Shown piece by piece: positions 16,811 through 27,570 of a stretch of 64,000 nt of DNA; the stretch's first letter is position 1; each line of letters starts with the position of its first letter. The position numbers were made by a program, and so were the translations under genes. This DNA is from Actinomycetota bacterium (GTDB lineage: Bacteria > Actinomycetota > Actinomycetes > Streptosporangiales > Streptosporangiaceae), in assembly GCA_021324595.1 (NCBI GenBank), contig JAJPIV010000024.1, positions 1 through 64,000 on the forward strand, in the 5' to 3' direction. The notes beneath the pieces were generated by a model, which saw nothing but the letters and a program-made list of their open reading frames with translations, did not search any database and was not told where the DNA came from.

Positions 16811-17970
16811 CCAGAACCCCGCCCCGGGAGCGCGCCCCGCTGGGGGACGGCGGGCCGCCGGCCGGCGGCCCGCCGGCTCCCGCGGCGCCGCTGCTGCGGA
16901 TCCGCGACCTGGTCGTCAGGTTCGGCGCGGTCCGGGCCGTCAGCGGGGTCAGCCTGGACGTCCCGCCCGGCCCGGCCGGGCTCGGCCTGATCGGCGAGAG
17001 CGGTTCGGGCAAGTCCACCATCGGCCGGGCGATCCTGCGCCTGGTGCCGACCTCGGGCGGGAGCATCTCGCTCGGCGGGTCCGACATCGGCTCGCTGCGC
17101 GGCGCCTCGCTCCGCCGGTACCGCCGGGACGTTCAGATCGTCTTCCAGGATCCCGACAACAGCCTCGACCCGCGGATGCGGATCGGGACGACGATCACCG
17201 AGGCGCTGCTGGCCCACGCGATCGTGCCGCGGGCCGGCGCGGGCGAGCGCGTCGCCGAGCTCCTCACCGAGGCGGGACTGGACCCCGGCCTCGCCGCGCG
17301 GTACCCCCACCAGCTCTCCGGCGGCCAGCGCCAGCGCGTGGCGATCGCCCGCGCGCTGAGCGTGCGGCCGCGGATGCTCGTGCTCGACGAGCCGACCAGC
17401 GCCCTGGACGTGCGCACCCAGGCGCGGATCCTGGCGCTGATCCGGGAGCTGCGCTCGGCGCGGAGCCTGTCCTACCTGCTGATCACTCACAACTTCGGGG
17501 TGGTGAGCGAGCTGTGCGAGCGGACGGCGGTCCTCTACCTGGGCACGATCACCGAGATCGGGCCCACGAGCGCGCTGCTCAGCGCGCCGGCGCACCCGTA
17601 CACGCTCGCCCTGCGGTCCGCGGTGCCCGAAGTCGCGGTCGCCGACCGGCGGCCCAGGATCGTGCTGCCCGGCGAGCCGCCGGATGCCACCAGGCCACCG
17701 TCGGGCTGCGTCTTCCGCACCCGATGCCCGCTCGCCGTGCGGCGCTGCGAGGAAGAGCCACCCGTCCTGCGCCCCGTCGGCGACGGCCACCAGGCAGCCT
17801 GCCACCGTGCCGAGGACGTGCTCGCCGGCGCGCCGCTCGGCGCGGCTCAGCCCGCCGGGGGGACGACCGGCCCGGCCGTGGACCCCTGCGGCCGGGCCGG
17901 CCCGACTGACCGGATCAGGCGACGCGGCGCAGGTGCTCGGACTTCTCCAGGGTCACGGCCTGGTCCCTGA
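16807..17970 (+). CDS. ABC transporter ATP-binding protein, DppF type
   Basis: A 387-residue ATPase: Walker A GESGSGKST, Q-loop VFQDPDNSLDP, signature LSGGQRQRV, Walker B LVLDEPTSALD and switch ITHNFGVV. The OppD/F C-terminal domain follows with cysteines in the pattern GCVFRTRCPLAVRRCEEE, then QAACH. The final ~55 residues are low-complexity Gly/Pro/Arg. The last 56 bases overlap tail-to-tail with the convergent small membrane-protein gene. It closes the nine-gene operon and is translationally coupled to the DppD gene. Confidence 0.9.
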   Translation: MTRTPPRERAPLGDGGPPAGGPPAPAAPLLRIRDLVVRFGAVRAVSGVSLDVPPGPAGLGLIGESGSGKSTIGRAILRLVPTSGGSISLGGSDIGSLRGASLRRYRRDVQIVFQDPDNSLDPRMRIGTTITEALLAHAIVPRAGAGERVAELLTEAGLDPGLAARYPHQLSGGQRQRVAIARALSVRPRMLVLDEPTSALDVRTQARILALIRELRSARSLSYLLITHNFGVVSELCERTAVLYLGTITEIGPTSALLSAPAHPYTLALRSAVPEVAVADRRPRIVLPGEPPDATRPPSGCVFRTRCPLAVRRCEEEPPVLRPVGDGHQAACHRAEDVLAGAPLGAAQPAGGTTGPAVDPCGRAGPTDRIRRRGAGARTSPGSRPGP

Positions 17971-18250
17971 ACTTGCGGGACAGCCCGCCGAAGAACTCCA
18001 GGATCGGCCGCCAGAACCAGGCCGCGCCGCCGATCAGGATCCCGGTGATCGTCACCCCGATCTCGCTGTTGCGGACCGGGATGCTCCAGGCGCTGAAGAG
18101 GCTGAAGTTCACCAGCCACGCGGCCCCGACGCCGAGCGCCACCACCACGAACGCCCACGCCTCGGAGGCCAGCGACAGGAACCGGTCCGCGATCTTCGCC
18201 ACGGCGAGGACGGCCAGTCCCAGCAGGGCGAGCATGCCAAACGCGTACAT
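17915..18250 (-). CDS. Small membrane protein of unknown function
   Basis: A 111-residue protein with three likely membrane helices (about residues 3-20, 29-50 and 60-80) and a basic cytoplasmic tail (LSRKFRDQ...EKSEHLRRV). I do not recognise the family. The ATG at 18250 has an excellent RBS, AAGGGAGG, six bases upstream; a GTG one codon earlier is possible. It is convergent with, and overlaps by 56 bases, the last ABC transporter gene. It appears to stand alone. Confidence 0.65.
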   Translation of the reverse strand: MYAFGMLALLGLAVLAVAKIADRFLSLASEAWAFVVVALGVGAAWLVNFSLFSAWSIPVRNSEIGVTITGILIGGAAWFWRPILEFFGGLSRKFRDQAVTLEKSEHLRRVA

Positions 18251-18378
18251 CACGCGCCTCCCTTGCCGACGCTTCTCCGGTCACCAGGCTCGCGCGGATC
18301 GGGTGGCCGGCTTAGAGGCGAAGGTCCCGCCGATGGGCGCCGGGTCTCCCCGGCACCCGGCGGCGGCCCGCGGACCGC

Positions 18379-18485
18379 CACGCGGATGCGCGCGGGCTCG
18401 GCCGAGCACGTGTTCCTCGGCCGGGCCGGGGGCGGCGGCCGGTCACGCGGATGCGCGCGGGCCGGCCACGCGGATGCGCGCGGGC
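18379..18485. repeat. Three copies of a 19-bp direct repeat in a 469-bp intergenic region
   Basis: The 469 bases from 18251 to 18719 contain no convincing gene. They carry three identical copies of CACGCGGATGCGCGCGGGC at 18379-18397, 18444-18462 and 18467-18485. The last two are 23 bp apart start to start; the first is 65 bp before the second. The stretch lies about 235-340 bp upstream of the zinc-hook ATPase gene and could be a binding-site array for it, or a small dispersed repeat. Confidence 0.6.
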
Positions 18486-18719
18486 CGTCGCCGTGCTCGT
18501 CCGCCTGGCGCGCCTGGGCGGCCGCGGCCCGGAGCACGTCGAACTCCCCGGCGGATGGCCCCGGCAGGGGCGGCTACCCGTTCCCGGTGGCCCTCGCCGG
18601 TCCCGGCCGGCGCCTGTCGCCCGCCCTGACGGCCAGCGGCCCGGGCGCGGCCGCGGGCCGCCCGGCAGCCGGGGAGGAGTCCCCGGGCGCTGTCGGCACC
18701 GCCCGGTACGGTCCGGACC

Positions 18720-21182
18720 ATGGACCCGGAACGCGCCGCGGCGAGCGTCGAGGATCTCATCCTCGATCGCCTGGCCGGCTCGGGCCTGTCCGAGCAGGCC
18801 GGCGACCTGATCATGGCGGCCCTGCTCGGTGACGACGAGCTGGCCGCGGCGGTCCGCGCGGACGGCGAGCGCGGCTCGCGGCCAGAGCGGGCCGAGCCGG
18901 CGCCGGCCGCCCGGCCCGTCCCGGTCTACCTGCGCTCGGTCATCGTGGAGGGGTTCCGGGGGATCGGGCCGCAGGCCGCGCTGCGCCTTCAGCCCGGGCC
19001 GGGGCTGACCGTGGTCACCGGGCGGAACGGCTCCGGCAAGTCGAGCCTCGCCGAGGCGGCCGAGCTCGCGCTCACCGGTGACAACAAGCGATGGTCGGAC
19101 CGGCCCGCGACCTGGCGGAGCGGGTGGCGCAACCTGCACGCGGCCGGGCCGACCAGGATCTGCCTCGAGCTGGCCCTGGACGGCCAGCCGGGCGTCACGA
19201 AGGTGATCCGCGAGTGGCCCGCCGGGGACGGGCTTGAGGCGGGCACGGCCTTCGCCCAGCGGCCCGGCGGCCCGCGCCTGCCCCTGGGCGAGCTGGGCTG
19301 GCGGGAGCCGCTGGAGCTGTTCCGGCCCTTCTTGTCCTACTCCGAGCTCGGCGCGCTGGTCAGCGGGAAGCCGAGCGAGATGCACGACTCCCTCCAGGCG
19401 ATCCTCGGCCTCGACGCACTGATCGGCGCGGAGCGGCGGCTCAGCGCCGCCCGCCGGGAGGCCGAGGCGGCGAGCAAGCGGTCGGGCGCGGAGCTCCCCG
19501 CCCTCCTGGGACTGCTGGCCGGCCTCGCCGACGAGCGGGCGAGGCGCGCCGAGGCCGCCCTCACGGGCAGGCCGCCGGACCTGGCCGTCATCGACGCGCT
19601 CGCCAGCGGCGGCGGGACGGCCCCCGACGAGGCCGCCGCCTGGCTGAATCAGGCCGCGGCGATCGCGCTTCCCGGGCGCGAGGCCGCCCGGGAGGCGATC
19701 GCGCGCCTGGCCGGCGCCCAGGAGCGGGTCGCGGCGCTGGCCGGGACGGCCGCCGGGGACTCCCGGCGCCTGGCGCGGCTGCTCGGCGAGGCGCTGGAGC
19801 ACCACGCGGCGCACCCCGGCGAGCCATGCCCGGTGTGCGGCGGCCTGGTGCTCGACGAGGCATGGGCGGGCCGTGCCCGCGCGGAGATCAGCCGGCTCAC
19901 CGCAGCCGCCGCCGCCGCCGACCAGGCCCACGCGGACCTGGCCGCCGCCACGCGGGCGGTGCGGGCCCTGGCCGGCCCCGCACCGCCCGTTCTGGCTGAA
20001 GGGGCCGGCCCCGGCGGGCTCATCGATGCCGCGCCGGCGCGCGAGGCCTGGCGGGCGTGGCAGGAGCTCGCCGCCACCGGCACCGTCGCGGACCTGATCC
20101 GCGAGGCGGAGGACCGGTTCGGCGCGCTGGCCGGTGCCGTGGCGCAGCTGCGGGAGCGGGCAGCAGTCGCGCTGCGCCAGCGGAGCGCGGACTGGCGGCC
20201 GGCGGCCGAGGCCCTGGCCGCATGGGCGGCGAGCGAGCGTTCCGCGCGGCGCGCCGCCGTGATCCTCACCGAGCTGCGCGCGGCGATCGGCTGGCTGCGG
20301 CGCGCCGGCGGCGAGATCCGCAACGCGCGCCTGGCGCCGTTCGCGGACAGATCGGCCCGGGTGTGGCAGATGCTGCGGCAGGAGAGCAACGTCGAGCTGG
20401 GCCCGGTCCGGCTGGAGGGAGCGGCCACCACGCGCCGCGTGGCGCTGGACGTCACCATCGACGGCACCCCCGGGGCCGCGCTTGCCGTGATGAGCCAGGG
20501 GGAGCTGCACGCGCTCGGGCTGGCCCTGTTCCTGCCGAGGGCCACGGCGCCGGACAGCCCGTTCCGGTTCGTCGTGATCGACGACCCGGTGCAGTCCATG
20601 GATCCCGCCAAGGTGGACGGCCTGGCCCAGCTCCTGGCATGGGCCGCGCGGGGCCGGCAGGTGGTCGTGTTCACCCACGACGACCGGCTGCCCGAGGCGC
20701 TGCGCCGACTCCAGCTTCCCGCCACCATCTGGGAGGTGGCGCGGCGCGAGCGTTCCGTGGTCGAGCTGCGGAAGAGCGAGGACCCGGTCAGCCTCTACCT
20801 GGACGACGCGCGGGCGCTGGCCCGCACCGGCGAGCTGCCGGAGGAGGCCCGCGCGGTCGTCACCGCCGGGTTCTGCCGGAGCGCCATCGAGGCGGCGTGC
20901 CACGAGGCGGTGCGGGCCCGCCGGATCGGCGCGGGCGCCCGCCACGCCGACGTGGAGCGAGCGCTGGCGGAGGCGCGGACCGTGCACCAGGTCGTGGCGC
21001 TCGCGCTCTTCGACGACGCGCGGCGCGGCGACCACGTGGCCGCCCGGCTGCGCGAGCTCGCCGGGCAGCCGGGCGTCACTGCCTTCCAGGCGGCCAAGTC
21101 CGGCACCCACGACGCCTACCGGGGCGACCTGGCGCGCCTGGTCGAGGACACCGCCCGGCTCGCCGGGGTGCTGCGGCGGTGA
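18720..21182 (+). CDS. SMC/Rad50-like ABC-ATPase with zinc hook (RloC-like)
   Basis: An 820-residue ATPase of the SMC/RecF/Rad50 superfamily. An N-terminal helical segment (1-65) precedes the ATPase: strand VIVEGFRGIG, Walker A TGRNGSGKSS (about 100-108), and the SYSEL Q-loop. A long helical arm is interrupted by a zinc-hook CPVC (C370, C373). The returning arm leads to the signature-like MSQGELHAL, Walker B FRFVVIDDPVQSMD (about 612-625) and FTHDD. A helical domain of about 160 residues (660-820) follows. This order resembles RloC, an anticodon-nuclease ATPase, but no nuclease motif is obvious in the chain. The next gene is coupled to it by GTGA. Probable role: DNA-end or stress-sensing ATPase in phage defence (inference). 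Confidence 0.75.
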   Translation: MDPERAAASVEDLILDRLAGSGLSEQAGDLIMAALLGDDELAAAVRADGERGSRPERAEPAPAARPVPVYLRSVIVEGFRGIGPQAALRLQPGPGLTVVTGRNGSGKSSLAEAAELALTGDNKRWSDRPATWRSGWRNLHAAGPTRICLELALDGQPGVTKVIREWPAGDGLEAGTAFAQRPGGPRLPLGELGWREPLELFRPFLSYSELGALVSGKPSEMHDSLQAILGLDALIGAERRLSAARREAEAASKRSGAELPALLGLLAGLADERARRAEAALTGRPPDLAVIDALASGGGTAPDEAAAWLNQAAAIALPGREAAREAIARLAGAQERVAALAGTAAGDSRRLARLLGEALEHHAAHPGEPCPVCGGLVLDEAWAGRARAEISRLTAAAAAADQAHADLAAATRAVRALAGPAPPVLAEGAGPGGLIDAAPAREAWRAWQELAATGTVADLIREAEDRFGALAGAVAQLRERAAVALRQRSADWRPAAEALAAWAASERSARRAAVILTELRAAIGWLRRAGGEIRNARLAPFADRSARVWQMLRQESNVELGPVRLEGAATTRRVALDVTIDGTPGAALAVMSQGELHALGLALFLPRATAPDSPFRFVVIDDPVQSMDPAKVDGLAQLLAWAARGRQVVVFTHDDRLPEALRRLQLPATIWEVARRERSVVELRKSEDPVSLYLDDARALARTGELPEEARAVVTAGFCRSAIEAACHEAVRARRIGAGARHADVERALAEARTVHQVVALALFDDARRGDHVAARLRELAGQPGVTAFQAAKSGTHDAYRGDLARLVEDTARLAGVLRR

Positions 21183-21538
21183 CGCCGCGCGAGCTGCTGG
21201 ACGAGGCCGACCGGCTGCTGTCGGCGGTGGTGCCCGGCACCCGGGGCCGCTGGCCCCGGGCCTGCGCGTGGCTGATCCGCCTGGCGCTGGAGCGGGCGCT
21301 CGACGACTTCTGGGCGCGGGCCCTGCCCGAGGCGGCCACGTGCGGCATGCGGGCGCAGCTGCTGCTGCTGCCGCGGTACGCGGGCGCGGCCACGGCGGAC
21401 GAGGCCCGCCAGGCCTGGCTGGGACTGGCCCGGGCGACCCATCATCACGCCTACGACCTCGCCCCCACCGCCGCCGAGCTGCGCCGCTGGCACGGCCACG
21501 TCCGCGCGCTCACGGAGCGCCTGGGCGGGCTGCCGTGA
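21179..21538 (+). CDS. Small helical partner protein, HEPN-like Rx4H motif
   Basis: A 119-residue, mostly alpha-helical protein starting at a GTG that overlaps the stop of the zinc-hook ATPase. I do not recognise a named family with certainty. The segment LARATHHHAYDLAPT carries R85 followed by H88-H90, which fits the Rx4-6H catalytic pattern of HEPN ribonucleases; its four-helix character also fits. The strict coupling says the two proteins work in a fixed ratio. A toxin, nuclease subunit or regulatory subunit are all possible. Confidence 0.65.
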   Translation: MTPRELLDEADRLLSAVVPGTRGRWPRACAWLIRLALERALDDFWARALPEAATCGMRAQLLLLPRYAGAATADEARQAWLGLARATHHHAYDLAPTAAELRRWHGHVRALTERLGGLP

Positions 21539-21544
21539 CCGCGC

Positions 21545-23110
21545 TCACCCGGCGGGGAGCCTGGCGCGCAGCGCCTTCCGGTCGAGCTTGCCGACGCTGG
21601 TCAGCGGCACCGCGTCGACGATCCTCACCTCGCGCGGGTACTTGTGGGCGGCGAGGCGGCCCCGGGCGAACTCGATGATCTCCCCCGGGGTGGCCTGCGC
21701 CCCCGGCCGCAGCGACACGAACGCCACGACCTCCTCGCCGAGGCGCGCATCGGGCCGGCCCACCACGCCGGCCATCGCGACGGCCGGGTGCCCGAGCAGG
21801 ACGTCCTCGACGTCGCGGGGGAACACGTTGAATCCGCCCCGCAGGATCAGGTCCTTCTTCCGGTCCACCACGTACAGGTAGCCGTCGGCGTCCACGTGCC
21901 CGATGTCGCCGGTGTGCAGCCAGCCGCCGCGCAGCGCCGCCGCGGTCTCCTCCGGGGCGTTCCAGTAGCCGGTCATCACGCCCTCGGCGCGGACGCAGAT
22001 CTCCCCGTCGGCTCCGGCCGGCACCTCGGCGTCGGAGTCGTCGCGGATCGACACCTCGTACCCGGGGATCGGCAGGCCGACCGAGCCGGGGCGCGCCGCC
22101 CCGGGCGGGTTCACCGAGATCACCGCGCCCGACTCGGTGCAGCCGTAGCCCTCGAGGATCTCGCAGCCGGGAACGCGCCGCTCCCAGCGCTCGCGGGTCT
22201 CCGGGGCGAGCGGGGCCGCGCCGGAGTTGACGTAGGCGAGCGAGGACAGGTCGGACTCCTCGAGCGGCTGCGCGAGCAGCATCTGGATCATCGCGGGAAC
22301 CAGCGCCATCCGCTGCACCCGGTGCCGCTCCACCAGCGCGAGCAGGCCGGCCGGATCGAACCAGCGCTGCAGGACCGACAGCCCGCGCTCGGTCGCGTGC
22401 AAGCCGACCAGGGTCACGATCATGCCGTAGGCGTGCGAGAGCGGGAGCGGGGTCAGCGAGGTCGTGATCCCCTCCGCCTGGGAGGCGGCGTCCGAGCTCC
22501 GGGAGCAGGCGAACAGGTTCCGGTGGGAGAGCATGACCCCCTTGGCCCGGCCGGTCGTCCCCCCGGTGTACATCAGCGCGGCCAGGTCGTCGTCGCCGGC
22601 CGGCACGATGCCGCCCGGCGGGGCGGCCTCGATCTCGGCGAAGTCCAGGCCGCGCACGTGCCCGGGGAGCGAGCCGGCATCCGGCGCCCCGCCTACGACG
22701 ATCACGTGCCGCAGGCCCGGAGCCTCCGCCGCCGCCGCGCCCACGGTCGCGAGCAGCTCCGGCGTCGTCACGACGGCGACGGCGCCGGAATCGGAGAGGA
22801 TGTGGGCCAGCTCGGGCGGGCTGACCAGGAAGACGACCGGGGTGACCACCGCGCCGGCCCGCCAGATCGCGTTGTAGCAGATGCCGACCTCGGGGCAGTT
22901 CGCCATGAGCACGACCACCCGGTCACCGGGCATGACGCCGAGCCTGGCCAGCCCGGTGGACGCCCGGCACGCCCGGTCGAACAGCTCGCCCGAGCGGTAG
23001 GCGCGGCCCTCGAAGACCAGGCTCTCGTAATCGCCGAGCCGCTCGAACGCGGACTGCGCGAGCACCGCGAGATTCCGGCTGCCCGGCCCGCTGTCCCCAG
23101 GCGTCGTCAT
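21545..23110 (-). CDS. Acyl-CoA synthetase / AMP-dependent ligase
   Basis: A 521-residue ANL-superfamily adenylate-forming enzyme, most like class I long- or medium-chain fatty-acyl-CoA ligases. Motifs: the P-loop-like MYTGGTTGRAKGV (A3), LPLSHAYG, the A5 motif EGYGCTES, WLHTGDIGHVD (A7), DRKKDLILRGGFNVFP (A8 hinge) and the A10 lysine in SVGKLDRKALR. It activates a carboxylic acid to acyl-AMP and then acyl-CoA in the cytoplasm. The stop lies six bases from the convergent small partner gene. The acyl-CoA dehydrogenase at the window start could use such products, but the genes are far apart. Confidence 0.85.
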   Translation of the reverse strand: MTTPGDSGPGSRNLAVLAQSAFERLGDYESLVFEGRAYRSGELFDRACRASTGLARLGVMPGDRVVVLMANCPEVGICYNAIWRAGAVVTPVVFLVSPPELAHILSDSGAVAVVTTPELLATVGAAAAEAPGLRHVIVVGGAPDAGSLPGHVRGLDFAEIEAAPPGGIVPAGDDDLAALMYTGGTTGRAKGVMLSHRNLFACSRSSDAASQAEGITTSLTPLPLSHAYGMIVTLVGLHATERGLSVLQRWFDPAGLLALVERHRVQRMALVPAMIQMLLAQPLEESDLSSLAYVNSGAAPLAPETRERWERRVPGCEILEGYGCTESGAVISVNPPGAARPGSVGLPIPGYEVSIRDDSDAEVPAGADGEICVRAEGVMTGYWNAPEETAAALRGGWLHTGDIGHVDADGYLYVVDRKKDLILRGGFNVFPRDVEDVLLGHPAVAMAGVVGRPDARLGEEVVAFVSLRPGAQATPGEIIEFARGRLAAHKYPREVRIVDAVPLTSVGKLDRKALRARLPAG

Positions 23111-23300
23111 GGGCGCACCCTTCCTCGCCGCCGCCCGGCTTCCGGCGCGGCCGACTACCCGATGGTAACAAGCGCGCGGCGGGGAGCTCGGAGCAAAGTG
23201 TCGCCATCTGGCCAGGACCCTCCGCGCTGAGCGGCCCTCCGGGGCACCGGGCCCCTCCGGCCACCCGGCGCCCGGGGTGGCGGGCGCCCCTCGCGTGCCC

Positions 23301-23319
23301 TAGAATTGAGCAACTTGCT
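23301..23319 (+). promoter_or_regulatory. furA promoter -10 and candidate Fur operator
   Basis: A -10-like TAGAAT (23301-23306) is followed by AGCAACTTGCT (23309-23319), a perfect 5-bp inverted repeat about a central C, inside an AT-rich patch. FurA-type regulators of katG bind just such AT-rich sites at their own promoter. A single promoter would serve furA and katG. Confidence 0.45.
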
Positions 23320-23360
23320 GCTTTGAATGATTCGTGTCTAGGGCGGGTAGGTCGGGCGCC

Positions 23361-26043
<2,683 letters not shown>

Positions 26044-26053
26044 CCGGGCCCTT

Positions 26054-26089
26054 CCGGGGCCGGGCCGCGGGTGGGTGGCCCGGCCCCGG
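26054..26089 (+). terminator. Terminator hairpin after katG
   Basis: Eleven bases after the katG stop, a perfect 13-bp stem pairs CCGGGGCCGGGCC (26054-26066) with GGCCCGGCCCCGG (26077-26089) across a 10-base loop. No T-tract follows. The small convergent gene ends 65 bases further, so the hairpin may work in both directions. Confidence 0.7.
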
Positions 26090-26153
26090 GTGCCGCGCGC
26101 CGGGCGCGGCGGGTGATGTCCCTGCGCCCGGCGGGTGGCCCGCTGCCCCGGCC

Positions 26154-26372
26154 CTAGCCCGCCGTCTCCCCTTCCTCGCTCGCGGCGGGAGCGCTCACGT
26201 GGCCGGCGGAGCCGCCGCGACGGGCCGGCGTCGGCCTCATGACCGTGATCGGGGGATCGGGCGGCAGCGGCGAGCCGGCCGGCGACACCCTCGGCCGGTA
26301 GGGCAGCGGGGATCCCGCGCCGGACATGGGCGGGTCGGGTGGCAGCGGAGACGGGTGGCGGTTGCTGGACAT
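26154..26372 (-). CDS. Small proline-rich peptide with three 13-residue repeats
   Basis: A 72-residue peptide starting at an ATG with a near-ideal RBS, AAGGAGG, six bases upstream, which is strong support for translation. Residues 8-46 are three repeats of exactly 13 residues, each opening with SPLP (S8, S21, S34). The first and third read SPLPPDPP, the second SPLPYRPRV. The tail is Gly/Ala/Glu-rich. There is no signal peptide or membrane helix. I do not recognise a family. A precursor peptide, an SH3-like ligand or a structural protein are possible. The nearest plus-strand gene encodes a DUF3040 protein, and a 17-bp palindrome lies 165 bp upstream. Confidence 0.6.
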   Translation of the reverse strand: MSSNRHPSPLPPDPPMSGAGSPLPYRPRVSPAGSPLPPDPPITVMRPTPARRGGSAGHVSAPAASEEGETAG

Positions 26373-26536
26373 GATGTCCTCCTTGGCACGAGGAGCTCGC
26401 CCGCGCCCTGCCCGGTCCGCGACGCGGCCGTCGGTCGTCGGGGCGGGCGCCGCCGCGGCGCGCACCGCTCGCCGCGGCGCGTCCCCGCCCGCGTCGTGCC
26501 CCGCCATGCCCGCGGGCCGTGCCATGGGGAGCGCGG

Positions 26537-26575
26537 GCAGCATGGTTATATCGTGTTACGATATAACCATGCTGC
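26537..26575. promoter_or_regulatory. 17-bp perfect palindrome in an otherwise gene-free 390-bp region
   Basis: The stretch 26373-26762 between two divergent genes shows no convincing gene. Its outstanding feature is a perfect inverted repeat, GCAGCATGGTTATATCG (26537-26553) with its complement (26559-26575), around the 5-base spacer TGTTA. The core TATATCG/CGATATA is AT-rich in very GC-rich surroundings and contains -10-like hexamers on both strands. It looks like a dimeric operator at a divergent promoter. No regulator gene adjoins it. Confidence 0.6.
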
Positions 26576-26762
26576 GGGTGGCGTGGTCAAGCGGGCCGGC
26601 ACGCTCGCCCGCCCCGGTTAGCAGCTGCCCGCCGAGGCGCGGCGGCTCCGCGCCGCGGGCCGGGCGGCGGCCGCGTTCCGCTCCCGCCGGGGCGCGGGCT
26701 GACGTACTTTCGTGGTCGTGCGTTCCATCCCGCCGTGGCCGAATCCGCAGGGGTGACCGGCG

Positions 26763-27113
26763 ATGAGCCTGAGCGCCCATGAAAGGCAGGAGCTGGACGA
26801 GATCCAGGGCGGCCTGGCCGCGTCCGATCCCCGGCTGGCCGCGATGATGCGGGCCTTCTCCCGGCTCGCGGCCGGCGAGGCGATGCCGCCCGCCGAGGAG
26901 ATCAGGCCGGGCTGGCTCCCCGCGCGCCGCCGGCCGCTCCGGGTCCGGCGCCGCGCGAGGACCCGGCGGGGCATGGCCGTCGCGCGGGCCCGCCGCCGGC
27001 CTGTGGCCGGGCACCTCGGCTGGATCGGGAAGGTCCCGCAGCCGATCCTCGCGCTGTGGGTCATCATGGCTTGCGCCGTGATCTGCGTGATCGCGGTGAT
27101 CGCCCAGGGCTGA
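26763..27113 (+). CDS. DUF3040 family membrane protein
   Basis: A 116-residue protein with the DUF3040 start LSAHERQELDEIQ...LAASDPRLAAMM, a very basic middle (about residues 56-85, many Arg) and one C-terminal membrane helix at about 93-113. DUF3040 proteins are small actinobacterial membrane proteins of unknown function. Only one hydrophobic segment is clear here, whereas the family usually has two, so the C-terminal part is short. Confidence 0.7.
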   Translation: MSLSAHERQELDEIQGGLAASDPRLAAMMRAFSRLAAGEAMPPAEEIRPGWLPARRRPLRVRRRARTRRGMAVARARRRPVAGHLGWIGKVPQPILALWVIMACAVICVIAVIAQG

Positions 27114-27184
27114 CCCGCCAGCGCGGCGCCGGCAGGCCGGGCGCCGGGGCGTGGCGCGCCGCGCCGGCCCCGGCGGCCGGCCGG

Positions 27185-27570
27185 TCAGCCGCAGCGCGCG
27201 ACGATCAGGTTCGCCGACGAGCCGGTGACGCCGGCCGCCCAGGCGGTCCAGGCTGACCGGTGCCGCGCGACGGCGACGGCCAGCAGCCGGGCGCCCGCCG
27301 GACGCGGCCACGACACGGTGCTCCATCTCCTGCCGTTCCACCGCTCGATGGCGCCCCTGACGTACAGGTTCCCCTTCGCGTCGATCGCCGCGCCGAACGG
27401 CCAGTCCAGCTCGTCCCTCGGGGCCGGATGACCGTCCCCGGCATTGCCGCCGCTCCCGTCGCCGGCGATCCGGTAGAGCCGGCCCGGCGCCAGGCCGCGG
27501 CCCGGCAGCAGGGGGTCGCGCCGGCCCGCCGCGCAGAGCCAAGCAGCCGGAGGCCGCCCGGGGGAGGCCG
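27185..27570 (-). pseudogene. Remnant of a secreted NHL-repeat / WNG-repeat protein
   Basis: On the minus strand an open frame ending at 27185 encodes LYRIAGDGSGGNAGDG...WPFGAAIDAKGNLYV, which is an NHL repeat, immediately followed by IERWNGRRWSTVSWP...LLAVAVARHRSAWTAWAAG, resembling the C-terminal kelch-like repeats of secreted actinobacterial proteins, ending in VARCG. No credible start codon or signal peptide lies in frame at the 5' side; it runs into sequence antisense to the divergent gene. I read it as the 3' fragment of a decayed gene, possibly with an internal deletion joining two repeat types. Confidence 0.45.

Noticed and set aside
18312-21110. 932-codon open frame antisense to the zinc-hook ATPase
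   Set aside because: Very high GC leaves few stops; the product is Arg/Gly/Pro-rich without motifs, while the plus strand has a complete ATPase.
26569-26766. Plus-strand frame starting at the ATG inside the 17-bp palindrome
   Set aside because: No RBS, Arg/Pro-rich, and its start is part of the palindrome; not convincing as a gene.
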